Assembly: GCA_015075725.1 (NCBI GenBank)
Contig: JABTTV010000001.1
Coordinates: 372,001 to 436,000 of the forward strand
DNA length: 64,000 bases
From: Anaerolineales bacterium
Lineage (GTDB): Bacteria; Chloroflexota; Anaerolineae; Anaerolineales; Villigracilaceae
Reading direction: 5' to 3'
This document shows, in pieces, positions 16,225 to 25,428 of this stretch. The number at the start of each line of letters is the position of its first letter. Positions within the stretch are counted from its first letter, which is position 1. Under the pieces are notes generated by a model. That model had not been told where the DNA came from and did not search any database. It saw only the letters and a list, made by a program, of their open reading frames with translations. The position numbers were made by a program, and so were the translations under genes.

Positions 16225-16902
16225 CTACGGGTTTTCCCTCAAGACATATCCTACGCCGCGGACGGTATGAATCAGTCGAGGCTCATTTTCCGCCTCAAGC
16301 TTCTGCCGCAAATAACGGATATACACTTCCAACACATTGCTCTCGCCGCCGAAATCATAACCCCATACGCGGTCGAAGATCACTTCACGGGTCAACACCT
16401 GCTTGGGATGGCGCAGAAAAAGTTCCAACAGTTCATACTCTTTTGCGGTCAATGCTACAGTGCGGTTGCCGCGTGTTGCCTGACGGGAGCCGGTATCCAG
16501 TGAAAGGTCGGCAAATTTCAGAACCGGAATCCGCTCCGGTTGCGTCCGGCGCAGAAGCGCGCGCACACGAGCCAGCAACTCATCCAGATTGAACGGCTTG
16601 ACCATGTAATCGTCCGCACCGGCATCCAAACCCTGAATGCGGTCCTGAACGGTATCCTTCGCCGTCAGCATCAATATCGGGATCGAGCCGCCCTGCCGCA
16701 ACCGGTGACAAACCTCCAAGCCATCCATGCCGGGCAGCATCCAGTCCAAAATCACGAGGTCGGGGGTATGGTCGCGAGCCGCGATCAGACCCATGCGTCC
16801 ATCCGTGGCGGTATCCACCGTATAACCTTCGTATGCCAGACCCCGCTGCAACATTTTCAAGATCGCCTGGTCGTCTTCGATGATGAGGATTCGCTCGTTC
16901 AT
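16225..16902 (-). CDS. OmpR-family response regulator
   Basis: The protein has 225 residues. The receiver domain has the acidic pocket IIEDD, the phosphorylated Asp53 in [10 protein letters not shown], and the conserved Lys in YMVKPF. The C-terminal winged helix has [16 protein letters not shown] and [11 protein letters not shown]. The ATG at 16902 has an aaaggag ribosome site 8 bases upstream; a TTG six codons earlier overlaps that site and is rejected. Operon order is regulator then kinase. Confidence 0.95.
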   Translation of the reverse strand: MNERILIIEDDQAILKMLQRGLAYEGYTVDTATDGRMGLIAARDHTPDLVILDWMLPGMDGLEVCHRLRQGGSIPILMLTAKDTVQDRIQGLDAGADDYMVKPFNLDELLARVRALLRRTQPERIPVLKFADLSLDTGSRQATRGNRTVALTAKEYELLELFLRHPKQVLTREVIFDRVWGYDFGGESNVLEVYIRYLRQKLEAENEPRLIHTVRGVGYVLRENP

Positions 16903-16943
16903 GGCATTGCTCCTTTGCAAAAATATACCATAAATTCACAGGC

Positions 16944-17603
16944 TCATCTGTCCTGCAATATACGCACTGCCCGTTGAAGATCATCGGGATAAGCCGCGCG
17001 AAAAGTCGAAACTGCGTTCGTAACAGGGTGTGCAAAAGTCAACGACCAGGCATGCAAAGCCGGTCTTGTGATGATTGGGGATTCTGGCGCGCTGTATAGG
17101 ATATCTCCCAGAAGCGGATGGCCCATCGCGTACGCATGGACGCGAATCTGATGCGTTCTACCCGTAACGGGCGACGCCTCCACCAACGCCGAATCCTGCC
17201 AGCGTTCCAGAATCCTGAACCTCGTCTCGGCTTTGACTCCGTTCCGGCCATCCACCACGGTACGATGTTTGTGCCCCACATTGACCCGCAGCGGAAATTT
17301 GGTCACCTTCTCATCCCACTTTGGGACTCCGTTCACGATGGCATGATAAATCTTTTCCACCTCATGTTTCTCGAATTGGATGTTCAACGAACGATGCGCT
17401 TCCGCCGTCAGGGCAAAGACGATAATTCCGCTCGTGCCTTTATCCAGGCGATGGACCACCCATATCCTCCCGAACTGCTCTTCCAGGATTTTGGCGAGAT
17501 AGGGTGTTTCCTGACTCCATCCCTCCGAAAGAACGGACAAATCCGCAGGCTTGTTAATTACCAACAGGGATGAATCACGATGCAGGATTTGCATGTTTTT
17601 CAT
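16944..17603 (-). CDS. RluA-family pseudouridine synthase
   Basis: The protein has 219 residues. The catalytic motif IWVVHRLDKGTSGIIVFA holds the Asp nucleophile. LLVINKPADLSVLSEG and SPVTGRTHQIRVHAYAMGHPLLGD are the other conserved blocks. There is no S4 RNA-binding domain at the N-terminus, so it is a compact RluA-type enzyme. The exact RNA position modified (rRNA or tRNA) cannot be read from the sequence. It lies upstream of the two-component genes, 41 bases away on the same strand. Confidence 0.92.
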   Translation of the reverse strand: MKNMQILHRDSSLLVINKPADLSVLSEGWSQETPYLAKILEEQFGRIWVVHRLDKGTSGIIVFALTAEAHRSLNIQFEKHEVEKIYHAIVNGVPKWDEKVTKFPLRVNVGHKHRTVVDGRNGVKAETRFRILERWQDSALVEASPVTGRTHQIRVHAYAMGHPLLGDILYSAPESPIITRPALHAWSLTFAHPVTNAVSTFRAAYPDDLQRAVRILQDR

Positions 17604-17752
17604 CTGACTCTTTGATGAAGCCCATTCAGTGGGGATTCCATACTTTTGCCTCTGGTCAATTTTACCCTTTCGTAGTTGAATTCCCGCAACTGTAAAATCT
17701 CCCGATCTTGCAGGAAAACCAGCGTATTTGATTGCTTGAATATAGAGGAGTC

Positions 17753-17944
17753 ATGAACCTATCAATTCTCCGCCAAGTGAAGCAAAACCTTCACGACTGG
17801 CTCGAAAAACGGCGCAAAGCCGAGCTCGAACGGATTCAAGAACGACTCAATCAGGAACAATGGCAAAACTCACTTGCAAACCGGGCACACGAATCCGATC
17901 TTGCCGCCGGGTACAACCTCAGTCACTTCAATACAATGCAGTAA
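17753..17944 (+). CDS. Small charged helical protein of unknown function
   Basis: The protein has 63 residues. The middle (about 10-45) is a strongly charged, probably coiled-coil helix rich in Lys, Arg, Glu and Gln. There is no signal or membrane segment. A gaggag ribosome site lies 4 bases before the ATG. The stop is 9 bases before the next gene. No family was recognised. The clear ribosome site and the tight spacing make it a credible small gene. Confidence 0.6.
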   Translation: MNLSILRQVKQNLHDWLEKRRKAELERIQERLNQEQWQNSLANRAHESDLAAGYNLSHFNTMQ

Positions 17945-17953
17945 AATCCCTTT

Positions 17954-18769
17954 ATGGAAGAACAATCAACCAACAATCCCTTTCTCATAGATTCTCTCAA
18001 CCATCCCCTTGCCGGTCCCATTCGCAAACTACTCACCCGGGAGGGACGGCGCGAGCTAAACCAGATCATCATCGACGACGAGGAAAACATCCTGCAGGCG
18101 CTCGAAGCCGGAATCGAAATCGATTCAGTCTATTATGCCGGTGATGAGACCATTTCAGACGAACTTCGCAAGAAACTCACTGCCGGGGCGACGATCCACG
18201 AGGTTGCAAAACGTACCACCAAGAAACTCTTCGAGAACGACAAAATCTCACGCATCTTTGCCATTGCAACCACTCCCAAACCACTTGGGTTGGATGTTTT
18301 CAAGTCCATCAAAAAAGACATCGTGGTTCTCGAGGACCTCAGCATCTCGGGCAATATTGGCAATATCACCCGCACGTCGCTTGCGCTGGGCATTGGCGGC
18401 ATCCTGCTCCTCAACATGGACCCGGTCGACCTGTACGACCGTCGCCTCATCCGCGCGAGCCGGGGCTACCTCTTCTCCCTGCCGATGATCACAGCCTTGA
18501 CAAAAGATTTTCTCGATTACTGCAATAAGAACAATGAAACCCTGCTTGTCATGGACATGGATGCGGACAGAACCATCGACGATATTTCCACCATAGAGAA
18601 CCGGCTGTTGATCGCGTTCGGCAGCGAAAAGGAAGGCTGCTCCCCTGAGATCGAAGGTGCTGCCGCTCTCAAGGCGCGCATCCCGATCAACGCCCGCGTC
18701 GAGTCGCTCAATGTATCCGCCTCGGCGGGAATTACTTTGTACAGCCGTTCGAAATTCAACTTGAAATAA
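17954..18769 (+). CDS. tsnR: TsnR-like 23S rRNA 2'-O-methyltransferase (SPOUT, thiostrepton-resistance type)
   Basis: The protein has 271 residues, close to the 269 of the Streptomyces thiostrepton-resistance enzyme. The N-terminal L30e-like part carries IIIDDEENILQALEAGIE. The SPOUT domain has SGNIGNITRTSLALGIGGILL, DRRLIRASRGYLFSLP, LLIAFGSEKEGCSP and ESLNVSASAGITLY. These match the corresponding blocks of the Tsr/Nhr enzymes more closely than general TrmH. Those enzymes methylate the ribose of A1067 in 23S rRNA. No Shine-Dalgarno is visible. A TAAAAT lies 6 bases before the ATG. A terminator follows. Confidence 0.85.
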   Translation: MEEQSTNNPFLIDSLNHPLAGPIRKLLTREGRRELNQIIIDDEENILQALEAGIEIDSVYYAGDETISDELRKKLTAGATIHEVAKRTTKKLFENDKISRIFAIATTPKPLGLDVFKSIKKDIVVLEDLSISGNIGNITRTSLALGIGGILLLNMDPVDLYDRRLIRASRGYLFSLPMITALTKDFLDYCNKNNETLLVMDMDADRTIDDISTIENRLLIAFGSEKEGCSPEIEGAAALKARIPINARVESLNVSASAGITLYSRSKFNLK

Positions 18770-18771
18770 AG

Positions 18772-18797
18772 AACCGTCCTCAAAATCGAGGACGGTT
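18772..18797. terminator. Intrinsic terminator shared by tsnR and the convergent tRNA-Asn
   Basis: Arms aaccgtcctc (18772-18781) and gaggacggtt (18788-18797) form a 10-bp stem followed by a T-run. On the minus strand the same hairpin lies 6 bases after the tRNA and is followed by ctttatt. Confidence 0.88.
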
Positions 18798-18803
18798 TTT
18801 GTA

Positions 18804-18879
18804 TGGCTCCTGGCAGAGGACTTGAACCTCTAACCTAGCGGTTAACAGCCGCTCGCTCCGCCGATTGAGCTAGCCAGGA
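18804..18879 (-). tRNA. tRNA-Asn (anticodon GTT)
   Basis: Read on the minus strand, the 76-base gene starts tcctggc and ends gccaggaGCCA, giving a 7-bp acceptor stem, a G discriminator and an encoded CCA. The D arm has agctcaatcggcggagc. The anticodon stem gcggct/accgc holds the loop ctGTTaa. The T arm is agaggttcaagtcctct. All features of tRNA-Asn are present. Confidence 0.97.
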
Positions 18880-18937
18880 ACGCGAGCGATATTATATGTA
18901 GGTGGAGTTGGAATGTCAAGCAGTTTTCACATCATTA

Positions 18938-19930
18938 TCAATAACGCACCGAACTTAGATTATCCAGCTTATCCGTCGTGTGCGTGGCGATGATCTCGCG
19001 GATGGTGCCGGTCAGCCCGCGCACGACGAGGGTGTCGGTGGTGATCCGGTCGCCGAGATAGCGCACGCCTTTGAGCAATTCGCCGTCGGTGATGCCGGTG
19101 GCGGCGAAGAAGACATCTTCTGAAGAGACCAGGTCGTTCATCGTCAATACTTTATCGAAATCGTATCCGGCTTCGCGTCCGCGATTCAACTCGGCTTCGT
19201 CGCGCGCATAAAGTTTCCCTTGAATCTCACCGCCCATGGCGCGCAACGCGCACGCCGCGATGACTCCTTCAGGGGTGCCGCCAATGCCGAGCAATACATC
19301 AACGCCTGCATCGGGCCAGGCGGTCATTAATGCCGCCGCCACGTCGCCATCGGGGATTTGGCGGATGCGCGCGCCGGCCTTGCGGATTTCGGCGATCATC
19401 TCCGCATGGCGCGGACGGTCGAGGATGATCGTTGTCAGATCTTCAATGGCTCTGCCTTTCGCCTTTGCGATCGCCTGCAAATTCTCAGTAATCGATTTTT
19501 CGATGTTGATCCTGCCCTTGCCTTCCGGTCCCACCGCGATCTTGTCCATGTAAACAAAAGGTCCCGGGTCGAACATCGTCCCGCGCGGAGCCAATGCCAC
19601 TGTGGCAAGCGAGTTGGAACGACCAAAGGCTAAAGGGCGAGTCCCGTCAATGGGGTCCACCGCAACATCCACGTCCGGTTTGGAGCCGTTGCCGACTTTC
19701 TCCCCGTTATACAACATCGGAGCCTGATCCTTTTCGCCTTCCCCAATGACAATGACTCCGCTCATATCCACTGTGCCGAGGATGAGGCGCATCGCATTCA
19801 CCGCGGCCTGGTCTGCCCCTTCCTTATCTCCCCTCCCCATGAAGCGACCCGCCATCATCGCCGCCGCTTCGGTGACGCGCGCCAGTTCGAGCGCGAGATT
19901 CCGTGTGGGTGTTGCGCCGAGAACTTCCAT
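18938..19930 (-). CDS. glpX: Class II fructose-1,6-bisphosphatase GlpX
   Basis: The protein has 330 residues. Metal and substrate motifs are VIGEGEKDQAPML, DVAVDPIDGTRPLAFG and LLGIGGTPEGVIAACALR. GlpX dephosphorylates fructose-1,6-bisphosphate in gluconeogenesis; some homologues also act on sedoheptulose-1,7-bisphosphate. A ggaggatctc ribosome site precedes the ATG. The gene starts only 10 bases after cdsA ends, so it is probably the last gene of the pyrH-frr-uppS-cdsA transcript. Confidence 0.95.
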   Translation of the reverse strand: MEVLGATPTRNLALELARVTEAAAMMAGRFMGRGDKEGADQAAVNAMRLILGTVDMSGVIVIGEGEKDQAPMLYNGEKVGNGSKPDVDVAVDPIDGTRPLAFGRSNSLATVALAPRGTMFDPGPFVYMDKIAVGPEGKGRINIEKSITENLQAIAKAKGRAIEDLTTIILDRPRHAEMIAEIRKAGARIRQIPDGDVAAALMTAWPDAGVDVLLGIGGTPEGVIAACALRAMGGEIQGKLYARDEAELNRGREAGYDFDKVLTMNDLVSSEDVFFAATGITDGELLKGVRYLGDRITTDTLVVRGLTGTIREIIATHTTDKLDNLSSVRY

Positions 19931-19939
19931 GAGATCCTC

Positions 19940-20755
19940 CTAATTAAGAATGAACCAGGTGAGAAAATAAAATCCGATGGGCGCCCCCCAGATCCACGAA
20001 TCGATGCGGTCGAAGAAACCGCCGTGACCCGGGATGATATCGCTCGAGTCCTTGATGCCGGACTGGCGTTTGATCATACTTTCGCCGAGGTCGCCCAGGG
20101 TGGGCAGCGCCCCGAGCAGCAAACCGAGGATCGCGCCCTGCCAGATCGTAATATCGCTTTGCAAATTTCCGAAGGTTTTGAATACCCAGACGTACAATGC
20201 GCCGGTGTGCGCGCCGGTGAAAACACTGGCCGCGTAGCCCTCCCAACTTTTTTTGGGGCTGAGGCGCGGCGCCAATTTATGTTTGCCATACGCGCGCCCG
20301 ATGGAATATGCGCCCGAGTCTCCCGCCCAAACACAGAACATCACGAGCATGAACCACCAGCCGCCTTCGGGAAGGTTGCGTAAGTCGAGGAGATAGGAGC
20401 CGACCCAGCCGACATACACGATCCCGCCGACCGTGACTCCAAAATCAAGCGCGGACTGGTCACGTCCGCGCTCGTATTTGATTAAATGAACCGCCATTGC
20501 GATGAGAATGGCGGCGGCAAAAACGGGCTGCGCATAATCCGGGAAGAACATGCGGGCAAAGGTTACCACGGCCACCCCGCCTGTAGTTACAACCATGTTT
20601 GGCTCGAATTTCACCGCGCGGAAAAGATGCACATATTCCCATGCTGCGCCAATTAGAAACGTCCCCATGAGGAGGTAATAAAAGATGCCGCCAATGACAA
20701 TGGCAGGAACGCCGAGCAAAGCCAGCCCAAGCGCCGTGAACAATCGTCTACGCAT
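19940..20755 (-). CDS. cdsA: Phosphatidate cytidylyltransferase CdsA
   Basis: From the ATG at 20755 the protein has 271 residues and about eight membrane segments. The C-terminal signature region is KSWEGYAASVF with LGDLGESMIKRQSGIKDSSDIIPGHGGFFDRIDS (positions about 19990-20110), containing the conserved metal-binding Asp residues. It makes CDP-diacylglycerol from phosphatidate and CTP at the membrane. The start overlaps the last 8 bases of uppS, which suggests translational coupling. A start 19 codons earlier would overlap uppS further and is less likely. Confidence 0.95.
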   Translation of the reverse strand: MRRRLFTALGLALLGVPAIVIGGIFYYLLMGTFLIGAAWEYVHLFRAVKFEPNMVVTTGGVAVVTFARMFFPDYAQPVFAAAILIAMAVHLIKYERGRDQSALDFGVTVGGIVYVGWVGSYLLDLRNLPEGGWWFMLVMFCVWAGDSGAYSIGRAYGKHKLAPRLSPKKSWEGYAASVFTGAHTGALYVWVFKTFGNLQSDITIWQGAILGLLLGALPTLGDLGESMIKRQSGIKDSSDIIPGHGGFFDRIDSWIWGAPIGFYFLTWFILN

Positions 20756-21494
20756 TGGATTCCTGGAGTTCCCCCGAAGATACCTTTCCATAACGCCGGT
20801 CGCGGTGGGCAAAATCCTCCAGCGCGCGGCGATATTCTTCTTTATCGAAGTCGGGCCAGAAGGTCGGCGTGATATACCATTCGGAATACGCCGCCTGCCA
20901 GATCAGGAAGTTGCTGACGCGCAATTCGCCCGATGTGCGGATGATCAAATCCGGGTCGGGGACGCCGGCCGTAAAAAGATATTGGTTCACGAGTTCGTCC
21001 GTCACCGCATCGGCGGGAATCCCGTCCTTGATGATTCGCTGGATTGCGTAGACGATCTCGTCCCGTCCGCCGTAGTTGAACGCTACGTTGAGGACAAGCT
21101 TGTTATTATTTTTCGTCAACTCGATGGCATCCAAAACCTTTTTTTGAATTTTGGGATCGAGCCGCTCGAGACGGCCGATATGGCGAAGCTGCACACCCTG
21201 GGAATTCAACTCGCCCAGTTCGCGGTCGATGACATCCTGCAGGATGAACATCAGTCCCTGCACCTCTTCAGGCGGGCGTCCCCAATTTTCCGTTGAAAAA
21301 GCGTAGATCGTAAGATACTTCACGCCGAATTCCACCGTGGCGCGGATGACGCGGCGCAGGTTTTCCGTCCCGGCTTTGTGACCGGCAAGCCGCGGAAGTC
21401 CGCGTTGAAGCGCCCAACGTCCGTTGCCGTCCATGATCATGGCAACGTGCCGGGGAATCTTTTCAGGCGGAATATTTAAAGGTGTGTCTGCCAT
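20748..21494 (-). CDS. uppS: Isoprenyl (undecaprenyl) diphosphate synthase UppS
   Basis: The protein has 248 residues. The cis-prenyltransferase signature is HVAMIMDGNGRWALQRG, with the catalytic Asp. Later blocks are TIYAFSTENWGRP, FNYGGRDEIVYAI and DLIIRTSGELRVSNFLIWQAAYSE. It builds the C55 lipid carrier for cell-wall and glycan synthesis from isopentenyl diphosphate. It is followed by an overlapping cdsA, the usual bacterial order frr-uppS-cdsA. Confidence 0.96.
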   Translation of the reverse strand: MADTPLNIPPEKIPRHVAMIMDGNGRWALQRGLPRLAGHKAGTENLRRVIRATVEFGVKYLTIYAFSTENWGRPPEEVQGLMFILQDVIDRELGELNSQGVQLRHIGRLERLDPKIQKKVLDAIELTKNNNKLVLNVAFNYGGRDEIVYAIQRIIKDGIPADAVTDELVNQYLFTAGVPDPDLIIRTSGELRVSNFLIWQAAYSEWYITPTFWPDFDKEEYRRALEDFAHRDRRYGKVSSGELQESNA

Positions 21495-21532
21495 AGGGTT
21501 GACCGACCGTTCGCGGTTGTCCGTGAAGCGGT

Positions 21533-22102
21533 TCAGACTTCCATGATTTCTTTTTCTTTATTCTGTCCCAATTTGGCGATCTCTTCGACGTATTTGTCGG
21601 TGAGCTTTTGCAGGTCCTCCTCGCCGCGTTTGAGATCGTCTTCGGTGATGAGTTTTTCCTTTTCGTATTCGCGGATGTCGTTGTGCAGGTCGCGGCGCAC
21701 GTTGCGGATGGCGATGCGCGCTTCTTCGAGCCGGTGGTTCATGTGTTTGACAAGGTCGCGTCGGCGCTCTTCCGTAAGGGGAGGCAGGTTCAGGTGGATG
21801 ACCTTTCCGTCAGAGTTGGGATTCAATCCGAGGTCCGAAACGCGAATCGCTTTCTCGATATCCTTCAAAGAGCCGCCATCGAAAGGCTTGATCGTCAATG
21901 TGCGCGGCTCGGGCACCGAGATGGACGCAAGGTTCTGGAGAGGCGTGGGGGTGCCGTAATATTCCACGGGAAGCTTTTCCACCAATGCCGGGCTGGCGCG
22001 CCCGGTGCGGATGCCGTTTAAATCGTCGACAAGGGATTGGATCGCGCCGTGCATTCGGGTTTCGGCGTCTTTCATCAGGCTCTTGATCTCGTCTGTGCTC
22101 AC
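21533..22102 (-). CDS. frr: Ribosome recycling factor
   Basis: The protein has 189 residues, the normal size. It has the conserved RTGRASPALVEKLPVEYYGTPTPL block, EPRTLTIKPFD, and the C-terminal coiled region IREYEKEKLITEDDLKRGEEDLQKLTD (positions about 21570-21660). It splits post-termination ribosomes together with EF-G. It sits between pyrH and uppS as in most bacteria. Confidence 0.97.
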   Translation of the reverse strand: MSTDEIKSLMKDAETRMHGAIQSLVDDLNGIRTGRASPALVEKLPVEYYGTPTPLQNLASISVPEPRTLTIKPFDGGSLKDIEKAIRVSDLGLNPNSDGKVIHLNLPPLTEERRRDLVKHMNHRLEEARIAIRNVRRDLHNDIREYEKEKLITEDDLKRGEEDLQKLTDKYVEEIAKLGQNKEKEIMEV

Positions 22103-22268
22103 GATCTTCCTCCGAAAAAAAATTTACGAACCAAGGATACCCCAAAACATAAAAATAGGCTATGGGATGGGAATTTTTTGATGGTTTATGATGAATTTGG
22201 AGAGTCTCTCAAACATAAATACCTCTCCCCTGTCATCCGATGGAGAGAGGCGTCGATTCAGTCAGGGA

Positions 22269-23000
<732 letters not shown>

Positions 23001-23049
23001 CTAATGATACCTTATGCATTGGCGCGCCTGAGCTACCCGGCGCGGCTAT

Positions 23050-23078
23050 AAAAAAAGCCAACCCGAAGGCTGGCTTTT
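23050..23078 (-). terminator. Intrinsic terminator after rpsB-tsf
   Basis: On the minus strand, aaaagccagcc and ggttggctttt pair around a TTCG loop, with one G-U pair, and are followed by a run of T. It lies just after the tsf stop and separates rpsB-tsf from pyrH. Confidence 0.9.
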
Positions 23079-23082
23079 CAAT

Positions 23083-23688
23083 CTAATTCTTTAAACTTTC
23101 ACCGAGTTCCCATCGTTGGAAGCGGCGCACGATGATGTTCTCGCCAATGGCGGCAACGTTTTGCAAAATGAGCTTTTCGATGGTGATCGATTCATCGCGG
23201 ATGTAAACTTGGCGCAGAAGGCAGACTTCGTCCTTGAATTTTTCGATGCGTCCTTCCACGATCTTCGGCAGGACGTTGTCGGGCTTGCCTTCCTCCCGGG
23301 CACGGGCGCGGGCGATCTCGGATTCATGCTCGAGCTCAGCCGCGGGAATTTCATCCGCAGTAATGTATTTGGGCGCGCTCGCTGCGATCTGTAAGGCGAT
23401 CTCATGTGCGAGGTGGCGGAATTGTTCGTTGCGGGCGACGAAGTCGGTCTCGCAATTGATCTCGACCATCACACCCACGCGTCCGCCGCCGTGGGAATAC
23501 AACTCCACGGTCCCGTTGGAGGCGTCGCGGTCGGCGCGCTTGGCGGCGGTTGCCATGCCTTTTTCACGAAGCCAATCCACCGCTTTGTCGAAGTCGCCGT
23601 CCGCTTCCTGCAACGCTTTGCGGCAGTCCAACATCGGGGCGTTGGTTGCAGCGCGCAATTGCTTGATCATTTCTGTCGTTATTTCCAT
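23083..23688 (-). CDS. tsf: Elongation factor Ts, short form
   Basis: The protein has 201 residues. It has the UBA-like N-terminus (MIKQLRAATNAPMLDCRKAL), then KGMATAAKRADRDASNG and the core EINCETDFVARNEQFRHLAHEIALQ. The length matches the short EF-Ts forms known from Thermus and cyanobacteria rather than the 280-residue E. coli form. It exchanges GDP for GTP on EF-Tu. It follows rpsB by 25 bases in the classic rpsB-tsf operon. Confidence 0.96.
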   Translation of the reverse strand: MEITTEMIKQLRAATNAPMLDCRKALQEADGDFDKAVDWLREKGMATAAKRADRDASNGTVELYSHGGGRVGVMVEINCETDFVARNEQFRHLAHEIALQIAASAPKYITADEIPAAELEHESEIARARAREEGKPDNVLPKIVEGRIEKFKDEVCLLRQVYIRDESITIEKLILQNVAAIGENIIVRRFQRWELGESLKN

Positions 23689-23713
23689 CGTATCAGTCCT
23701 TGGTCTCTTTCGG

Positions 23714-24589
23714 TCACTTGGCTTCTTCCGGAGAGGCTTCCGCGGTTTCTTCCGGCTTCGGGGTCAACTTGGCAAGCGTAGATTTACCGAGCAGGGCGTC
23801 GTCATTCACCTCTTCATCGGTCTCGACGACTTTGCGAGCCGGGCGGGATTTGGAGGCTTTGGAATCGGTTTTCGCTTCGACCTCACCCTCGGGCTGTTCC
23901 TCCTTGCGCATGGCTTTGCCCTCGAGAACGGCGTCTGCCATCTTGGAGACCAGCAGTTTGATGGCGCGGATGGCGTCATCGTTGGAGGGGATCACGTAAT
24001 CGATGTTCTGCGGATTGCAATTCGTATCGACCAGCGCAACGATCGGAATGCCAAGCAGGTTGGCTTCATTGACCGCCGCGTCCTCTCGTCCCACATCGAT
24101 GATGAAGAGCAGGTTTGGCAGTCGCTTCATGGAGCGGACACCGCTCAGGCGGGTCTGGAGGCGGGTGATCTCACGTTCGATCAACAAACCTTCCTTCTTG
24201 GTGAGGCGGTTGATGTCGCCGCCATCGCGCAGTTTTTCGAGCCGCTCGAGTTCCTGGATGCGCTGATGCATGGTGGACCAGTTGGTAAGCATACCGCCCA
24301 TCCAGCGTTCGGTGACGTAGGGCATTCCGGCCCGGGTCGCTTCTTCGGCAATGGTTTCCTGCGCCTGCCGCTTGGTGCCGACGAAGAGCACGGTCCCGCC
24401 GTTGGAGACGGTATCGCGAATGATCCCATAAGCAGTGTTCGCCAGCTTGACGGTCTGCTGAAGGTCGAGGATATGAATGCCGTTGCGTTCCGTGAAGATA
24501 TACGGCTTCATACGGGGGTCCCACTTGTTGGTGCGGTGCCCGAAATGGACGCCGCTCTCAAGCAGGGCTTTCATGGAAATATTTGCCAT
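23714..24589 (-). CDS. rpsB: 30S ribosomal protein S2 with a C-terminal extension
   Basis: The protein has 291 residues. Signature regions are [34 protein letters not shown] and [19 protein letters not shown]. The S2 core ends near residue 225. About 65 further residues form a charged, low-complexity tail rich in Glu, Lys and Ala, longer than in typical S2. It assembles late on the small subunit and is needed for S1 binding. An extended -10 box (TGTTATAAT; hexamer 24739-24744) lies about 150 bases upstream. Confidence 0.97.
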   Translation of the reverse strand: MANISMKALLESGVHFGHRTNKWDPRMKPYIFTERNGIHILDLQQTVKLANTAYGIIRDTVSNGGTVLFVGTKRQAQETIAEEATRAGMPYVTERWMGGMLTNWSTMHQRIQELERLEKLRDGGDINRLTKKEGLLIEREITRLQTRLSGVRSMKRLPNLLFIIDVGREDAAVNEANLLGIPIVALVDTNCNPQNIDYVIPSNDDAIRAIKLLVSKMADAVLEGKAMRKEEQPEGEVEAKTDSKASKSRPARKVVETDEEVNDDALLGKSTLAKLTPKPEETAEASPEEAK

Positions 24590-24738
24590 GGTTCTCCTAA
24601 AGTTCCGTTCTCCGACACGCGGCGCAGGAACGCCCGTGCGGAACGGAGTGAGTTTAGCGGGGATATTGACCCGCTCAGGGACGCTTGTGCCCGTCCCAGG
24701 CAGATTGTGCTCTCATCTCTTTGTTTGAGAGCGGCGGG

Positions 24739-24744
24739 ATTATA
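24739..24744 (-). promoter_or_regulatory. Extended -10 box for rpsB-tsf
   Basis: On the minus strand the sequence TGTTATAAT is a TGn-TATAAT extended -10. No good -35 is seen at the right distance. The leader of about 140 bases carries a ctctca/tgagag stem-loop near its start, but no known S2-binding motif was recognised. Confidence 0.5.
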
Positions 24745-24783
24745 ACACAAGTATTTTGAGGATTAAGGTTTTTCCATCCGCTG

Positions 24784-25416
24784 TCATTCCAACGTTTCCA
24801 TGCTGAGAAGCCTCCAGGCGCCCCCGTCATTGATGCAATGGACCCGGTAAAGCCGGTTGTCTTGTATGACGGACATGAGCGACTCGGTAATAAGGAATTT
24901 GATGCTGTCCATCTCGAGCACAGAAGACATCCGGCTCGATACGCTGTGCAGATTCCAGTCCAGCCCCGCGCGCGATTCATATGCCTTCGCCCGGGCTTCG
25001 ACGGTCTGGATCGCTCCAAGCGGAATCTCCGCCAGCGGCGTGCCCATCGACCTGTACATATCCACAGAGGATCGGTACTGGCGCGGCGCAATGACAAAGA
25101 CGAACAAGGCGGCGAGTAAGGCGAGCCCGGCCATTGCCGGCAGGAATAAACCGCCGAGCATGGTTTGAAGCGCTTCGAAAACGCCAACGAAATAGAGAAC
25201 AAGACAAAAGAAGAGAGCCCCTGCGCCAAAGATCAGGGAAACGACAAATGCCTTGTTCTCGTATTTGCCGGATGTCTGCTGAATGAAATCCCGTTCATTC
25301 CTGAAACGATCCACCTGAATTTGAGAGAACTGCCCTCTGCGGTTTGCTTCGAGATCTGAGGCGTTGAAATATCCGGCTTGGAATAAAGCGGCGTTATGAG
25401 TATCCATCGAATCCAT
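24784..25416 (-). CDS. Two-helix membrane protein of unknown function
   Basis: The protein has 210 residues. A hydrophilic N-terminus (about 1-50) is followed by two membrane segments (about 56-78 and 90-110) and a soluble C-terminal part of about 95 residues. No motif of a known family was recognised. A good ribosome site (aaggagttaa) precedes the ATG. It starts 12 bases after the EamA gene stops, so the two are probably one transcript. Confidence 0.65.
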   Translation of the reverse strand: MDSMDTHNAALFQAGYFNASDLEANRRGQFSQIQVDRFRNERDFIQQTSGKYENKAFVVSLIFGAGALFFCLVLYFVGVFEALQTMLGGLFLPAMAGLALLAALFVFVIAPRQYRSSVDMYRSMGTPLAEIPLGAIQTVEARAKAYESRAGLDWNLHSVSSRMSSVLEMDSIKFLITESLMSVIQDNRLYRVHCINDGGAWRLLSMETLE

Positions 25417-25428
25417 AAAGTTAACTCC

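Noticed and set aside
23234..24745. 503-residue open frame on the plus strand
   Set aside because: It is antisense to rpsB and tsf, which are certain, and the translation has no recognisable domain.
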